Origin: Rhabdophis nuchalis | Taxonomy: Eukaryota; Chordata; Lepidosauria; Squamata; Natricidae | NCBI GenBank assembly: GCA_039707465.1 | Contig: CM077646.1 | Coordinates: 84,339,215-84,403,214, forward strand | Direction: 5' to 3' | DNA: 64,000 nt | In this document: one piece after another, positions 1-11,245 of the stretch | Position numbering within the stretch: position 1 is the stretch's first letter | How the letters are laid out: each line of letters begins with the position of its first letter | Made by a program: the position numbers and the translations under genes | The notes under the pieces: model-generated | The model's database searches: none | The model's input: the letters and a program-made list of their open reading frames with translations, nothing else | Told to the model about the DNA's origin: nothing

Positions 1-1689
1 TGGTAGAGTAGTCAGGAAGTATTGGAAAATATATTAAAATGTTATCATATGTCTATACATATGAAGATCTGAACTGTGCAAATCATGGTATTCTGTATGA
101 CACACCATAGAAAGGAAAAATTGGATTTTAAAAAACCGCTGGACTGAACTTGGATGCTAGAAAAGACTCAGGAGAATACTGTAGACAGCTAAGAAAGCAA
201 ACTGATGGATCACTGAACAAATCAGCACAGAGTTCTCACTCAAGCACAAATGACCAGGATCAAATTATCCTACTTTGACACATTATGCAAAGTCCTAGCT
301 CTCTGGAGAAGGCTCTAACTCTAGAAAGGATGGAAGGAAAGTGAAGAAGACAACCAAGTGAATGGACCTAGTTACAGTTATAATGAATCTCTTTGGGGAG
401 ATTTTGAAGAACAAGTTAGGTATTAGACTATCATGGGAAAAATCTATCTATGAGGTTGCTAAGCACTGATAATGACTTGATGGTACTTAATATGTCCCAA
501 TAAATATATTTTGCCAAATAGAAAGCTGTCTGGCAAGATGTTTACTTCTTCCTAAATTATTCTCATATATTTGACCATGGCTAGTATTATACCTGTCGAC
601 AAAATCATTCAAGTACCAAAGTGATGAGGTTCTAAAATTAAAAACAAACAAAAAATAAAACACTTCCATTAGAAACTTTATGACAACTAGAATCTAAATG
701 TTATTACTGTTTTATCGGCACAACTGCTATATCAGCAAAATGATCCTTAGCTGACATTGCAATTTAGGATCTCAGTGGCAACACTGAGCAACCGTGTGTA
801 GCAATACACAAATGGATGGAAGATGGAGGGTGGGGGGTGGGATTTGCCAGCTGTTGCCAAGACTGTGCTAAGTAAACTGAATGCTGAATAGATGCTGCAT
901 ATGGAGCAATCGCTTTTTATAACTAGCTCAAGTTTAAATGGAGGTCCAGCCCACATTCCAATGCATATTGCAATCATTAGAAGATTTTTTCTGAATCTCT
1001 AATAAAGGTTGTACTTCTAATTACTGGTAGTTCTTTTCTGATGTAGCCACTCCTTTTTGTAGCTCAAGACATATTGCAAATTATGTTCCACTTTTTCATC
1101 TCATGATAAAGAGATGGATTAATTAATGTAACTGGGAAATAGTTTTAAATTTTCTTCTTCCAGTAGATATCATGGATATCCCAAATAAATTGCAGTCCAA
1201 TCAGATCCTGAGCACATTGTACACAAAACATTGTTCTGTATAATGTTTTATGGATTTTCTCAATCATATGTTTTTAGACATTACTTTTCTTGATTCATGT
1301 ACCTTTAATATACCAAAAATATCTACAGTATATGATTTTTACAAGTTAAGAATGTTCTAATATATTTTTTCTTCAAGATGTCTGAAGTGGTGATGCTTTG
1401 GAGGTACCACAGAAGCAAAAAGAAAAAGTATTTGGGGTTGTTTTTTTGTTTTTTTGTACATTTTAGAAAGTAAAGAACAAGCCCATTGTTTATATAAGCT
1501 GACAGGAAAATAAAACAACTGGTTGTTTCCAGATGGTTGTTTGAGAAAGATTTAGTTAATTGAGATAGAAAACCATACTCAGGAGAGAAATAATGACGGG
1601 TTCTGCAATTTTTTTTGAAGCCTAAAGAACAATCTCACAAGAGAGATTGACTACAAACATTACTGAAGCCCTGCAAGCAGCACAGTGTT
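1..1689. other. AT-rich sequence without recognised feature
   Basis: I see no coding frame, SINE, LINE or MITE that I can name here. Short open frames on the minus strand near 487-669 and 747-977 have low-complexity, non-domain-like products and no supporting context. A T/A homopolymer-rich patch lies near 1437-1460. Confidence 0.5.
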
Positions 1690-1697
1690 TACTAGAA

Positions 1698-1767
1698 CAG
1701 GGGTCACCAACCTTTGCAACTTTAAGTCTGAAGGACTTCAGCTCCCAGACTTCTCCAGCCAGCTTTG
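1698..1767 (+). mobile_element. hAT foldback MITE, single-arm remnant
   Basis: The sequence starts with the hAT-like terminus CAGGGGTCACC and runs through one full 66-nt arm, nearly identical to the arms of the intact palindrome at 60063-60197. It ends four bases later. The flanks tactagaa (1690-1697) and tactagag (1768-1775) form a 7/8 target-site duplication with central TA. The second arm has been lost, probably by deletion between the hairpin tip and the last bases of the element. No coding capacity; mobilisation would need a hAT transposase in trans. Confidence 0.75.
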
Positions 1768-1986
1768 TACTAGAGAGAGTAGACTAAGTGGGATTTAAAA
1801 AAAAAACGCTTTAGATTTATACTGCTAGGTAATATCTTTCATTGTTTATTTTCTTTTGTTTGGCTTTCCTTAATTCTGATTGGTTGATTGATTGATTTCA
1901 GTGTTACCATCAAAGTGTTACTAGGAACAAGGAACTTGAAAGTTTTGGGTCTTTGGATCTTCATCTGAGTACATTTCAGTGACAGG

Positions 1987-2120
1987 CAGAGGTGGGATTC
2001 CACTAATTTGCACCACTTTAGGAGAACCAGTTGTTAACTTTCTGAGCAGTTTACTGAACTAGTTGGAAGAAATCATTAGGACAGAGAACCGGTTGTTAAA
2101 TTATTTGAATCCCACCACTG
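1987..2120. mobile_element. hAT-like MITE (GGTGGGATTC family)
   Basis: A 134-bp element with termini CAGAGGTGGGATTC and GAATCCCACCACTG, which are inverted copies of each other. It is flanked by gtgacagg (1979-1986) and gtgacaag (2121-2128), a 7/8 8-bp duplication typical of hAT insertion. The interior repeats the phrase of an AACCGGTTGTTAA type several times in both orientations. It is non-coding. Relatives with the same ends lie at 24317-24762, 41598-41728, 49707-49770 and 58973-59174. Confidence 0.75.
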
Positions 2121-2213
2121 GTGACAAGTAACATCTTATTTAGGTGCTAGCCATGTTAAACAAGACATTCTCTCTATATGGATAAAGTCAACAAGAGTTG
2201 AAACACATGCACG

Positions 2214-2247
2214 AGCACACATACACACACACACGCGCACACACACT
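2214..2247. repeat. (CA)n microsatellite, imperfect
   Basis: An alternating CA tract with interruptions by CG and TA dinucleotides. It is a simple sequence repeat with no coding role. Confidence 0.9.
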
Positions 2248-2249
2248 GT

Positions 2250-3516
2250 CTTGCAAGAAACACCGTCTAACACCAGAAGGTACAAAAATATCTATCAAAA
2301 TGTGACAGTGGTTATTTGTTAGGTGAGTGTCTAAAAATGCAGGAGATTAAAGGTGAGAAGAAACATGCACAAAGCAGACTCAGAGTTGTACGATGTGATA
2401 CCATATTACTGATAAATCTTTCCACTTTTCCCACTTGCTTATTTCAGAATCAAGACCAAATTTACACTGCAATCCTTAACATGTTTTTTGGAAGAAGAAA
2501 AAAACCCTGAGCCTTCCTGGAGTAAATGAGAGTTCCCTCTGAGTTTATACACTTGGAACTGCATTGCATGAAGCACTTCTAGCTGTCTGACTTCAGCCCT
2601 TCTTTCCTTCCAGTTGATGTGGGCAGACTAAAGAGGAAGGTACCTAGGTAACTAGCCCCAAATGACTGCTTGGGAAGGAGACTGAATATGATGTTTGCTA
2701 CTGCTGTTACAGAACAGCTAATTGCTACAACTGCTATCTTTTCATTATGGCATCTGGAGTTCAGCCCTTCTGTGCAAAGATATGCCCAAAGATTTGTTTG
2801 GGACCAGTGTCTTTGGGGTTTATTTATTTTAATTCAGCTTCTCTCTTTTTTTGCCAGTAGCACTGAATAAATCTAATTATTGCATTTGTTTTACAATGGT
2901 ATAAGATTTTTTTTTTCTTATCCAAGACTATAGATTATAGCAGTTAGCCTCTGTGATCTAAAAATGATCCCGCATATATAAATTCAATAGAATATTGTAC
3001 TAGTAAAATGGACAGATTTCATTGTAGGTTTATGCCCTTAGGTATTCTACTCATCCTCTATGTATGCCAAATGTTCAGAGACCAATCTATAGAAACTGTG
3101 GTGAGGCTGTGAGACTTGTTGCCTGGAGAGGCTGTCTCCTAATCTCAGATTGCTTCAGTTGCTATGACACTCCTCGGGATGTTGTCTGTCCTTTTCCATC
3201 CCTTGTGGATAGCATTTACCTTTGTTGATTCTTTAAAGTTCAGACATTCATGTAATGTCATATGTTTGGGAATTGTACTCACAAGATATACATTATTCAT
3301 GGAACTGCTTTCTTACGCTTTGAAAAATGTGGCAGCTTAGGCTTTGCAATATGCTGGAACAGTATGAGGTAGAGTACTATTTTAGGTAACTAAAAAATAG
3401 TTCTACTTTACGGGATCCCATCAGATATGGCCTGGTGACCAAGTCTGGAATATGTTAATAGACATTCTTGCAATGTCCTGTGGAGGGCCAACCACAAAAT
3501 GTCTTGTATGTGGGGT
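2250..3516. other. No recognised feature
   Basis: AT-rich sequence. Short open frames at 2316-2510 and 2670-2870 on the plus strand have no domain or family similarity that I recognise. Nothing else is supportable. Confidence 0.45.
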
Positions 3517-3565
3517 AAAGCTATTGATCAATCTGAACATTTCAAAAACTGAACCATATTTTAAA
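3517..3565. repeat. 49-bp direct repeat, copy 1
   Basis: A phrase beginning AAAGCTATTG and ending in TATTTTAAA recurs at 4391-4439 with only about four substitutions. The two copies bracket an 825-bp segment that holds two SINEs in opposite orientation. This could be a long target duplication or a local tandem duplication. Confidence 0.8.
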
Positions 3566-3566
3566 G

Positions 3567-3757
3567 AGCCATGATGGTGCAATGGTTAGAAGGCAGTATT
3601 ACAGGTTAATTCTGCCAACTGCCAGCAAGTTTGATTCTCACCAGGCTCAAGGTTGACTCAGCCTTCCATCCTTCCGAGGTGGGTAAAATGAGGACCCAGA
3701 TTGTTGGGGGAATATGTTGACTCTGTAAACTGCTTAGAGAGGGCTGTAAAGCACTTT
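3567..3757 (+). mobile_element. Sauria/Squam-type tRNA-derived SINE, 3'-truncated
   Basis: The sequence shows a degenerate tRNA-like head (GTGCAATGGTTAGAAGGCAGTATT), then the conserved squamate SINE body CTCAAGGTTGACTCAGCC, GGTGGGTAAAATGAGGACCC and AGAGAGGGCTGTAAAGCAC. The Bov-B-like end present in other copies here (GGTATATAAGTC...GCTATTGCTATT) is missing. These SINEs are non-autonomous and are mobilised by Bov-B LINE machinery in squamates, which is family knowledge. Confidence 0.8.
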
Positions 3758-4121
3758 TAACTTGTCTTTTTCTACAAAGGTGAGCACATTTCCCAGAAAA
3801 GTACTGCACTTTAGCTACCCATCAAGGTGGAATGTCCATCTCCTTAATTATTCAATTAAAAGGGGAAAAAAGAAAAAGGTAAGGAGGCTGAGTAGTTATA
3901 CTGGCTCTTTTAAAGGCTGGATGAGCCTGTTTTTCCAATTTGGGCAGCACAACACAGTTGCAAAAAAGGCGATTTTTAATTCTCTGAGAGGTCTAGGTAT
4001 TCATTTCACAAAATATTATATAAGCTATATATAGAAAATTTAAATTATTAAATGAAATAAATAAGCATTTTTCTCCATTTTTCTTAACCCATTAAAATTA
4101 GAGGACGTCCCAAACAGCAAA

Positions 4122-4342
4122 AGCAATAGCCCTTAGACTTATATACCACTTCACAGTGCTTTACAGCCCTCTCTAAGCAGTTTACATAGTCAGCCTATTG
4201 CCCCCAACAATCTGGATCTTCACGTTACCCACCTTGGAAGGATGGAAGGCTGAGTCAACCTTGAGCCTGGTGAGATTTGAACTGTCAGGCAGCAGACGTA
4301 GCCTGCAATACTGCACTCTAACCACTGTGCCACCGCGGCTCA
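4122..4342 (-). mobile_element. Sauria/Squam-type tRNA-derived SINE, near full length
   Basis: Read on the minus strand it has the tRNA-like head GGTGGCACAGTGGTTAGAGTG, the CAAGGTTGACTCAGCC body and the 3' end of the TATATAAGTCTAAGGGCTATTGCT type. It lies in opposite orientation to the copy at 3567-3757, about 365 bp away, so the two copies can pair as an inverted repeat in a transcript. Confidence 0.85.
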
Positions 4343-4390
4343 TAAATACCAAATTAACTCTTATAATCGAATAGTTTCTTTTCTGACATG

Positions 4391-4439
4391 AAAGCTATTG
4401 TTCAATCTGAACATTTCAAAAACTGAACCGTATTTTGAA
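4391..4439. repeat. 49-bp direct repeat, copy 2
   Basis: The partner of the repeat at 3517-3565, in the same orientation. It directly follows the minus-strand SINE and a 45-bp AT-rich spacer. Confidence 0.8.
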
Positions 4440-5790
4440 TTGACCTTCTCTGATACACTGGTTTGGTTTGGATCCACATCCAGCCATGCTTTTGCCTTGT
4501 TGCTAGAGGGTCAGTTAGCAAAAGTTCAGATTGGCAATATTTTCACTTAAAACACATTTTCATCTCTCCTAGTATTTAAGTATTTAACGAGTTCCTCAGA
4601 AAACGATTTAGTATATGGTGACTATTTATGAACAATAAATAGAATACTCTAAATTAAATGTTTTAAAATGTAGGCAGATATGGAATAAGGGAGGGCGACT
4701 CTGCTGTATGGACATGAAGAGAATACAGTTTTGGCATAGTATTTCACATCTCAATAATGCAAAAATGTGTTTAAAATGTAATACATTCAATAAAATATCA
4801 TTTCATATCTAGACGATCTTTACAGATTTTTAGGGATAAATCAGTGAGTTCAGTTAACTGTTGGAGAATTAATCAAAACACATAATAAATTCCTATGAAT
4901 TTTATTGTGGAAAGCGCATTAATTGCTATAGCTTGTTTTTTAAAACATTTTCATTAATTCCTCCTAGTATGCAAGTTTACCACATGCACATTTGCATATC
5001 TACAGGGACTTTTCCGTGTATCAATTTGTCTTGTGCAACCCCCTAAAAGTGAGAAACCATGAGATTGTCTGGTGGCATAATTATTCTTCTCACAAGGGTT
5101 CAATAATCACATTCTGATCTCATGGGAGTTAAGATGGCCCTCAAGAGTGTTGTTAGCAGTGACAAGGCACATGTGCTCCAGGTCCATGATGACCTTGAAA
5201 GGGAAAAAAAAAAGAATGTTGTATTCAAGAGTCAAATGACTGTTGGCTGACTCTCGCAAAAGAATGTACAATTTATACCATTAAGATTGAAAGCTACAAT
5301 TAGAAGCTATATAAGTGACTATAAAATATGGAAGAGCAACGTCAGAATATATTGCTGAATGCAGAACTGATGGAGCAAGTATCTGGTTTTTAAATGGAGG
5401 ATTAGAGACAGAAAATGCTGGGGAGCACAAATAAAACTGTGAAAAAAAGCTAAGAAACAATATGGATTTCTGAGGTGTTTCCTGCAACTCTATTCCTTCT
5501 GAAGACTGATATATCTCTTGTCAGACCATTGTTGGATTAGTGGCTTTTCCTCCTTTCTCCCAAGGTTATTGTCACAGTCCATTGCAACCTGTGGCATTCT
5601 CCAAAATTATACAGTGACCTAAAGAACTTACTTTTTCTTTTTTCACTTGAACAAACATTTTATGGCCTGGAATTCCTTCTGGGGACTGTTTACAAATTCT
5701 AACTGCTGATGCTAATTTCTATGCTTAACTTCCTACTTTTTCTTAAGCAAATAGACTTTAATGTCAATAATTGTATAATATGTCATGGAT
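4440..5790. other. No recognised feature
   Basis: AT-rich sequence with no open frame or repeat that I recognise. The minus-strand frame at 5281-5487 is short and not domain-like. Confidence 0.45.
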
Positions 5791-5870
5791 ATACATACAT
5801 ACATACATACATACATACATACATACATACATACATACATACATACATACATACATACATACATACATAC
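5791..5870. repeat. (CATA)20 tetranucleotide microsatellite
   Basis: Eighty bases of perfect ATAC/CATA repeat. It produces IHTY or VCMY repeat frames on both strands that are not genes. It abuts a hAT-like MITE at 5871. Confidence 0.97.
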
Positions 5871-6175
5871 CAGTGATGGGTTGCAGGCGGGAGCACCGGG
5901 TACCATTCCAGTATGGTGCTCTGGAGGGCCACCCCCTGCCCGCCCTCTTTACCTGTATTTGCGCTCTTCGATGCTTCCGTGCATGGCACGTACAGAGCCT
6001 CTGCGATGCTCCACTGAGCAACTAGAGCATTGTGGAGGCGTCACGGAGCATCACAGGAGGTAGGGACACATGCGCATGCTGTGCACATGTACATGTGCAC
6101 TGCGTGGGTTCATGTGGTGGACACCGGGCCCCGTTTCACTGTACCGGTTGCAACGGGATCCAGAACCCACCACTG
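5871..6175. mobile_element. GC-rich hAT-like MITE between two microsatellites
   Basis: A 305-bp element starting CAGTGATGGGTT and ending AACCCACCACTG, which are inverted copies. It is far richer in GC than its surroundings. It sits exactly between the CATA tract and a CA tract. The flanking octamers atacatac and ctacacac agree at 6 of 8 positions, so a decayed 8-bp duplication is possible but not proven. No coding potential; open frames across it are chance readings. Confidence 0.65.

Positions 6176-6177
<2 letters not shown>

Positions 6178-6218
<41 letters not shown>
6178..6218. repeat. (CA)n microsatellite
   Basis: About 20 uninterrupted CA units immediately 3' of the MITE at 5871-6175. 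Confidence 0.95.
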
Positions 6219-6220
<2 letters not shown>

Positions 6221-6780
6221 CAAGTAGTTTTATTAAATATTGCAAAGGTGCTATGCCTTTGTGAATTTCTTTTTCTTTTTTAAATTTCTTTTGTATAAAA
6301 TATTTTTTAAAAATATACTTCTACTTCCATACAGTAGGCTGAAAGTAGCTACTTTTTTTTTGCCAAAAAGTAATCTGAAAGCTTTTCAGTGAAATCAGCC
6401 AGTTATTGTTCTCAGCTTTTCCCACTTCCTTCCTGTTACTGCTTGTGCAGAACAAGTCATTGTTGTATTGCATTGTGAGAGTTGCAGGTTGGGGTTTTAC
6501 CCCTGTGCTCAGCTTGCCTTGTTCAAATCCCCTGAGCCCAAAATCTTTTCGCTGGAAACTACAGTACTCTTAAATATTAGTGACATGAGCTAAGAACAGT
6601 TCAGAGGGATCTCTAGTGTATTTCTTATCCTAAACAATAATCACTGTTTTGCACAGCCCTTTTTTTTTTAAATGAAGGAAAAACACTCTATAATGGTCTG
6701 TGACCACTACATAGGAAAAAGATGATGAGATATAATTAAACTTCCATATGTTTTTAGTAAGTGAAAAAGCACATTTAACA
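6219..6780. other. No recognised feature
   Basis: AT-rich with T and A homopolymer runs near 6353, 6661 and 6303. Nothing supportable as a gene or named repeat. Confidence 0.45.
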
Positions 6781-7008
6781 AGGAGAGATTCAACCTAGAA
6801 ATAAAGAAATTATTTCTGACAGTGAGAACAATCAACCAATGGAACAGAAGTTGCCTTCGGAGGTTGTGGGAGCTTCATCAGTGGAGGCTTCCAAGAAGAG
6901 ACTGTACAGCCATTTGTCAGAAATGGTGTAGGGTCTGCTGCTTGGGCAGGGGTATATGTGTTGAACTCGATAACCCACAAGGTTCCTTCCAACTCTGTTA
7001 ATCTGTTA
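6781..7008 (+). mobile_element. CR1 LINE, 3' end fragment
   Basis: The sequence matches the 3' part of the CR1 copies elsewhere in this window: a GAAATTATTTCTGACAGTGAGAACAATCAA segment, CAGCCATTTGTCAGAAATGGTGTAGGG, and the terminal phrase TTCCTTCCAACTCTGTTAATCTGTT. The tail pentamers have decayed. The fragment is strongly 5'-truncated and diverged, and it no longer encodes any reverse transcriptase. Confidence 0.8.
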
Positions 7009-7065
7009 AAAAACATAACATGAACATGATAGACAAAGAACCCATAAAATCTATAAAACTAATCT

Positions 7066-7138
7066 AAATAGCCTCGAGTCCCTTCGGGGAGAGAGAGCGG
7101 GATATAAATAAAATTTATTATTATTATTATTAAATAAA
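7066..7138 (+). mobile_element. L2-type LINE tail, extreme 5' truncation
   Basis: About 70 bp only: the terminal GCCTCGAGTCCCTTCGGGGAGAG phrase and GGGATATAAATAAA followed by a TTA trinucleotide tail. The same terminal phrase ends the L2 copies at 14343-15098, 36194-36630 and 36935-37683. It sits 57 bp downstream of the CR1 tail in the same orientation. Confidence 0.8.
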
Positions 7139-7544
7139 CAAACTCTGCTCTCCTGAAAATCCCTTTTAGGACCTCCACCATGGGACTCAGTGGGGAACCG
7201 TCCCTACTCGGCTAATCTGATTCAAAGAATAGTGTTAATCAAGCTGGAGATTTTTAAAGGACCTGATCTATTACAGGCTGGAGTGTGATATTATGGGATG
7301 GATTCAAATATAGTTGCCCTGGTGGGTCAGCTTTGTAGGAAAGAGACAGAAACAGTGCAATTAATACTATTGTTACCACTCACTTGTTTATGATACTATT
7401 TATTGTGACATTTTTCTGGATATGCAGTAGTTCTCTTATCTCTGGAGCAGGTTCCTGGGAAGAGCATTGGGAATGCAATAGAATGCCTCAACGTACTCTT
7501 TTTTTCATTCTATTTTACATGTATATTAGACAACTCCTGATCTG
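7139..7544. other. No recognised feature
   Basis: Mixed-composition sequence. A 91-codon open frame at 7384-7659 on the plus strand has a hydrophobic start but no family match that I recognise. Confidence 0.4.
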
Positions 7545-7900
7545 TTGGGTGATCCTTTCCAAAAATATTTATCCATCTACCATTCCTGCGCCCTTCCACA
7601 CTCTCAGATTCATCCTGCACCCCTATGCACCCTCCCCAACCCTCCCAACACATTCTTGAACCCATACACACACATCTGCTTGCTAGTCTGGGCACACACT
7701 CAAATTTATGCCAAACCTCTGTACAACCTCCACAACTGAGCTGAAACTCTCATGCATCCACCCATGTCTGGGTACCTCACACATTTTCCCTGACTCATGC
7801 TGCACTTCTCACGCATAACCTTGCATCCTTGTGCACTCTCCCCAATATGGTAGCACCTTCACCGCACCTTGATGCACCTCCTCATTCCCACTTCCCACTC
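7545..7900. repeat. Pyrimidine-rich, degenerate minisatellite-like region
   Basis: The plus strand is rich in C and poor in G, with loosely recurring phrases of the types TGCACCCCTATGCACCCTCCCCAAC, CACACTC and TGCATCCTTGTGCACTCTCCCCAAT. No exact period can be set by eye. Overlapping short frames on both strands are by-products of this composition. Confidence 0.45.
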
Positions 7901-8559
7901 AATAGCAGCATTTACTTGATTACCAATTTGGGACTTCCTACTTCCTGCCAGCTTCCCCATTGCTTTTTCTTTATGGGAAGGTGGTACGGAGCAGTGGAAA
8001 TAATTATATGATTGCAGCTGACTGTGGCAATACAGTGGCACGGAACATGGCAACATGGAAGCTTCAATCCCATAGAAGTTATTGTTCTCAGATTTTGGAC
8101 ACATTCTTCAAGTTAGTCCATTTGAGATATCTTGGTTGAAAAATTATTGTGCTAGGAAGAACCATTTTGCCCAACCAAAGGTTCCAAACAATCAAACAGA
8201 CCCAAGAGTTTTAGTAGTATATGGATACATATAAGTCAAACTGCTGGCCTCCACAGAAATAATGAATATTAAACTCAGGAAATTTGGAGCAAGGTATTAC
8301 CAACTAACAACAAAGAATTTTGTTGTTCTATGACTTCTGAATCAAGAAAGGTTGTACATAACCCAAACCATTTCTTGTATGCAGTGTGAATTGGATGGAG
8401 GTGCATAGGCACAGCTGGAAATTTGGTAAGGAGGAAACACTGTGGGTGAGTGGTTTCTGGGTCCAAGAATTAAGGGAATTATCTCCTCTGGATGGAAGTC
8501 GTACTTCCTCTGAAAGAAGAGTTTCAAACAGTTTGGAATGGCACCTGAACCTACAAAAA
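7901..8559. other. No recognised feature
   Basis: No nameable repeat or coding exon. Several short overlapping frames on both strands lack domain-like products. Confidence 0.4.
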
Positions 8560-8790
8560 GCAGATGTGGCACATTGGTTAGAATGCAGTATTGCAGGCTA
8601 ACTCTGCCTATAGCCAGGAGTTTGATCCTGATTGGCTCAAGGTTGACTCAGCCTTACATCCTTCTGAGGTTGCTAAAGTGAAGACCCAGATTGTTGGGGA
8701 CAATATGCTGACACTGTAAATTTCTTAGAGAGGGCTGTAAAAGCACTATCAAGCGACATATAAGTCTAAATGCCACTGAAATTGCTATGG
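8560..8790 (+). mobile_element. Sauria/Squam-type SINE, full-length but diverged
   Basis: A tRNA-like head (GGCACATTGGTTAGAATGCAGTATTGC), the CTCAAGGTTGACTCAGCC body, AGAGAGGGCTGTAAAAGCAC, and the tail CGACATATAAGTCTAAATGCC. All parts are in order, with scattered substitutions. Confidence 0.88.
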
Positions 8791-11165
8791 TTGCTGGAAC
8801 CCAAGTTAACGATAGGAGTGACAGTTTCATCTGTTCCTGAATGGGGATAGGATAGGAATCACACATTAGTAATGATTCACACATTAGTAACTTCAGGAGG
8901 TTTTTGTGGGATTATTCTTGTGAGTTACAAATTATTTCATACCATACAGTTTATTATAGTTTTACTAACAGATTTGTGGGGGCTGCCAATCTCCTACTAA
9001 ACCAAATTCAAGGTGTTGCTGTTAAAAGCAAAACTCAGACAGCTTACAAATATGTGACCTTAAACATTTCTTTAATGTTATCAGCCTGCCAGGCATCTTT
9101 CATTTTATGAGATCGTCCTCTCCAGTTAACTGTTTGCAATTTGGCAACATCAATGAATGTAACAATAACAGAGTTGGAAGGGACTGAATGAATCTTCTCT
9201 ATGGGGGCACTTATCCTAGGGAATAACTTTCCCAATGGGGCTTGCCAGAGACTGATGTATTTTACCTTCTTCATTTATAAATGTCTTTTATTTAGACTGC
9301 TACAACTATAACATCTCCCTAACATGTTTAATTGATTGTTTTTATTCTGTCATTCAATCTAGCCTTTATTCTGGAATTTCTTCTCGTTTTTGCCCCAATT
9401 TTATCTTGAAATGTACTTAAGATCTGTGTTCTGTAATTGCCATGGGAACCTCTTAATCAGAAGCAATATGAAAATAATAAAATAGAAAATTTTAATTAAG
9501 GAATGGATGACAGGTTGTAATTCCTCCTCTGTGTGTAGCCTTATCTTTCATAGCCCAAGGCTACATTGAAATAGGGATATTAGTGCAATTCTCTCTTCTT
9601 TTCCTGGGTTGTTTTGGGCCAGTAATACAACCCAGCTAGGTAATATTGGCAGCAGAAGTGGGCTTAGGGAAACACTAGTAGACCTGAATTCAGAGAAAGG
9701 CAGATTTGCATCTAGCATTCTTTGCCTCTTAGAAACAAGCTTAAAGCTTTGTTTTTAATACCTCCCTTTCCCAGATTATTAGAAATGGCTTGGTGTTCTT
9801 AATAGTAGCCACAGGAGCATCTAGCAAGCTTGATTGATCTTGAGAAACTTAAGGAGGGTCAGAATCATCCATTCACTCTTCTATCCAGCCGTCCATTCAT
9901 TCCAATTAATTTATTTGTTACACTTATATGTTGTTTCAGTCATAACTGACTCTGAGCAGCTTAAAGACTTTCAATTGAAAGTACAGCTAAAATAGTACAC
10001 CACAATATGGGGTCTGGGTGTTCTCTGAGTTTGATTCTTTTTTGGCAGATGCTTCATTACCAAACTAGCTAATATCTTCATTTGGTAATGAAACCTCTGT
10101 GACAAAACAACCAAGCTCAGAAAGATCATGCAGTTCAGCCCTGAGCCACCAATATTCTCTTCCATCAACATACCACAATATCAGTGTCAATTGTCTAACA
10201 CTGGGGAATAATCCACATATATATAGGAGGTTCACCCACCAGGAGAAAACAAAATATTCCTCTTAACCAAAACTAAGTCTGCTGGGGGAAAAAACACCTT
10301 TTGGTAATGTTGCAAATTTAGACTACATAATGAAGAGTATCAGGAAATATTAGGATGGGACTAAGTAAAAAAAGAAATCTAGGAGAAGTCAATGAAAAAT
10401 AATCTCTGTTTTGTTGCCAACATCATGGACATGCCCACGAGGTTACTAGGAGACAATCTTGGTACTAGAGACCCAAAGTTTCTACCTGAGCTTTAGTATC
10501 TGTCTTATTAGGGGACCCTCCTGGAGGGGAATTAGATGTCTGCCCCGAAACCTAAATTTTAGGATTGTCTTCTTATTGCTTCAAAAAAAGATTTTATGTC
10601 AAAGACTTCTTTTGTGATTTTATATCAGGCAAAGGTGGAAATAGGTACCCTTCAAAGGCACTCACTACATTTTGGTGTGAAGTATTTATAATGAATGTAT
10701 TTGTGGATATATTTTTTGGGTCTTTTGCTGCTAAAGATAAAAGGATCTCTTAAAAATATATGTCCCTTCCCTCACTCTACTTCTTCTTCACTGAGTTGTT
10801 CCTGGAAAGAATTTTCCACTGCTTTCTCTCTCTTCAATTCTCTACCCCGACTCTCTTTTCCTCTGATGGTGTTTGACACTTCCACACACAAAAACTCACT
10901 GTTCTCCTTCTGCTCTCATCCAGCTCTGACCTGTTAGCTCCTGGGCTGATCTATTTGGCTAATAAATCTCTTTTCATGGGAAATATCAAAACAAAATTAC
11001 ACCAAAAGCTGACTACTCCCCTCCCCCTAATCATCTTGGTGTTTTGTTTGAACATCTTAAATGAGGACATATTTGAACATTTATTGAACTGAATTATTCC
11101 TTAATAATGAGGGTTTGAGGGGGACAGTAGAATGAAAATGAAAAAAAAGGGAAGTTATGGAGAGA
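8791..11165. other. Mostly unrecognised; one CR1-end relic
   Basis: At 9160-9185 the phrase ACAATAACAGAGTTGGAAGGGA matches the terminal bases of a minus-strand CR1 and is probably a relic. The rest is AT-rich sequence with no nameable repeat. The short frames at 10565-10753 and 10695-10937 have no recognisable domain. Confidence 0.4.
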
Positions 11166-11170
11166 AATAG

Positions 11171-11245
11171 AGAGGGAAGGAGGGAGAGGGGGGAGGGAGG
11201 GAGGGAGGGAGAGGGGGGAGGGAGGGAGGGAGGGAGGGAGGGAGA
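11171..11245. repeat. (GGGA)n purine tract
   Basis: About 75 bases of GGGA/GGGGA repeat on the plus strand, with two blocks separated by GAGGGGGGAG. A pure purine strand of this kind could form triplex or G-quadruplex structures; that is an inference from composition. Confidence 0.93.

Noticed and set aside
5764..6063. Overlapping frames with IHTY or VCMY repeats on both strands
   Set aside because: They are direct readings of the CATA array and the adjoining GC-rich MITE; three frames on both strands are open for the same reason.
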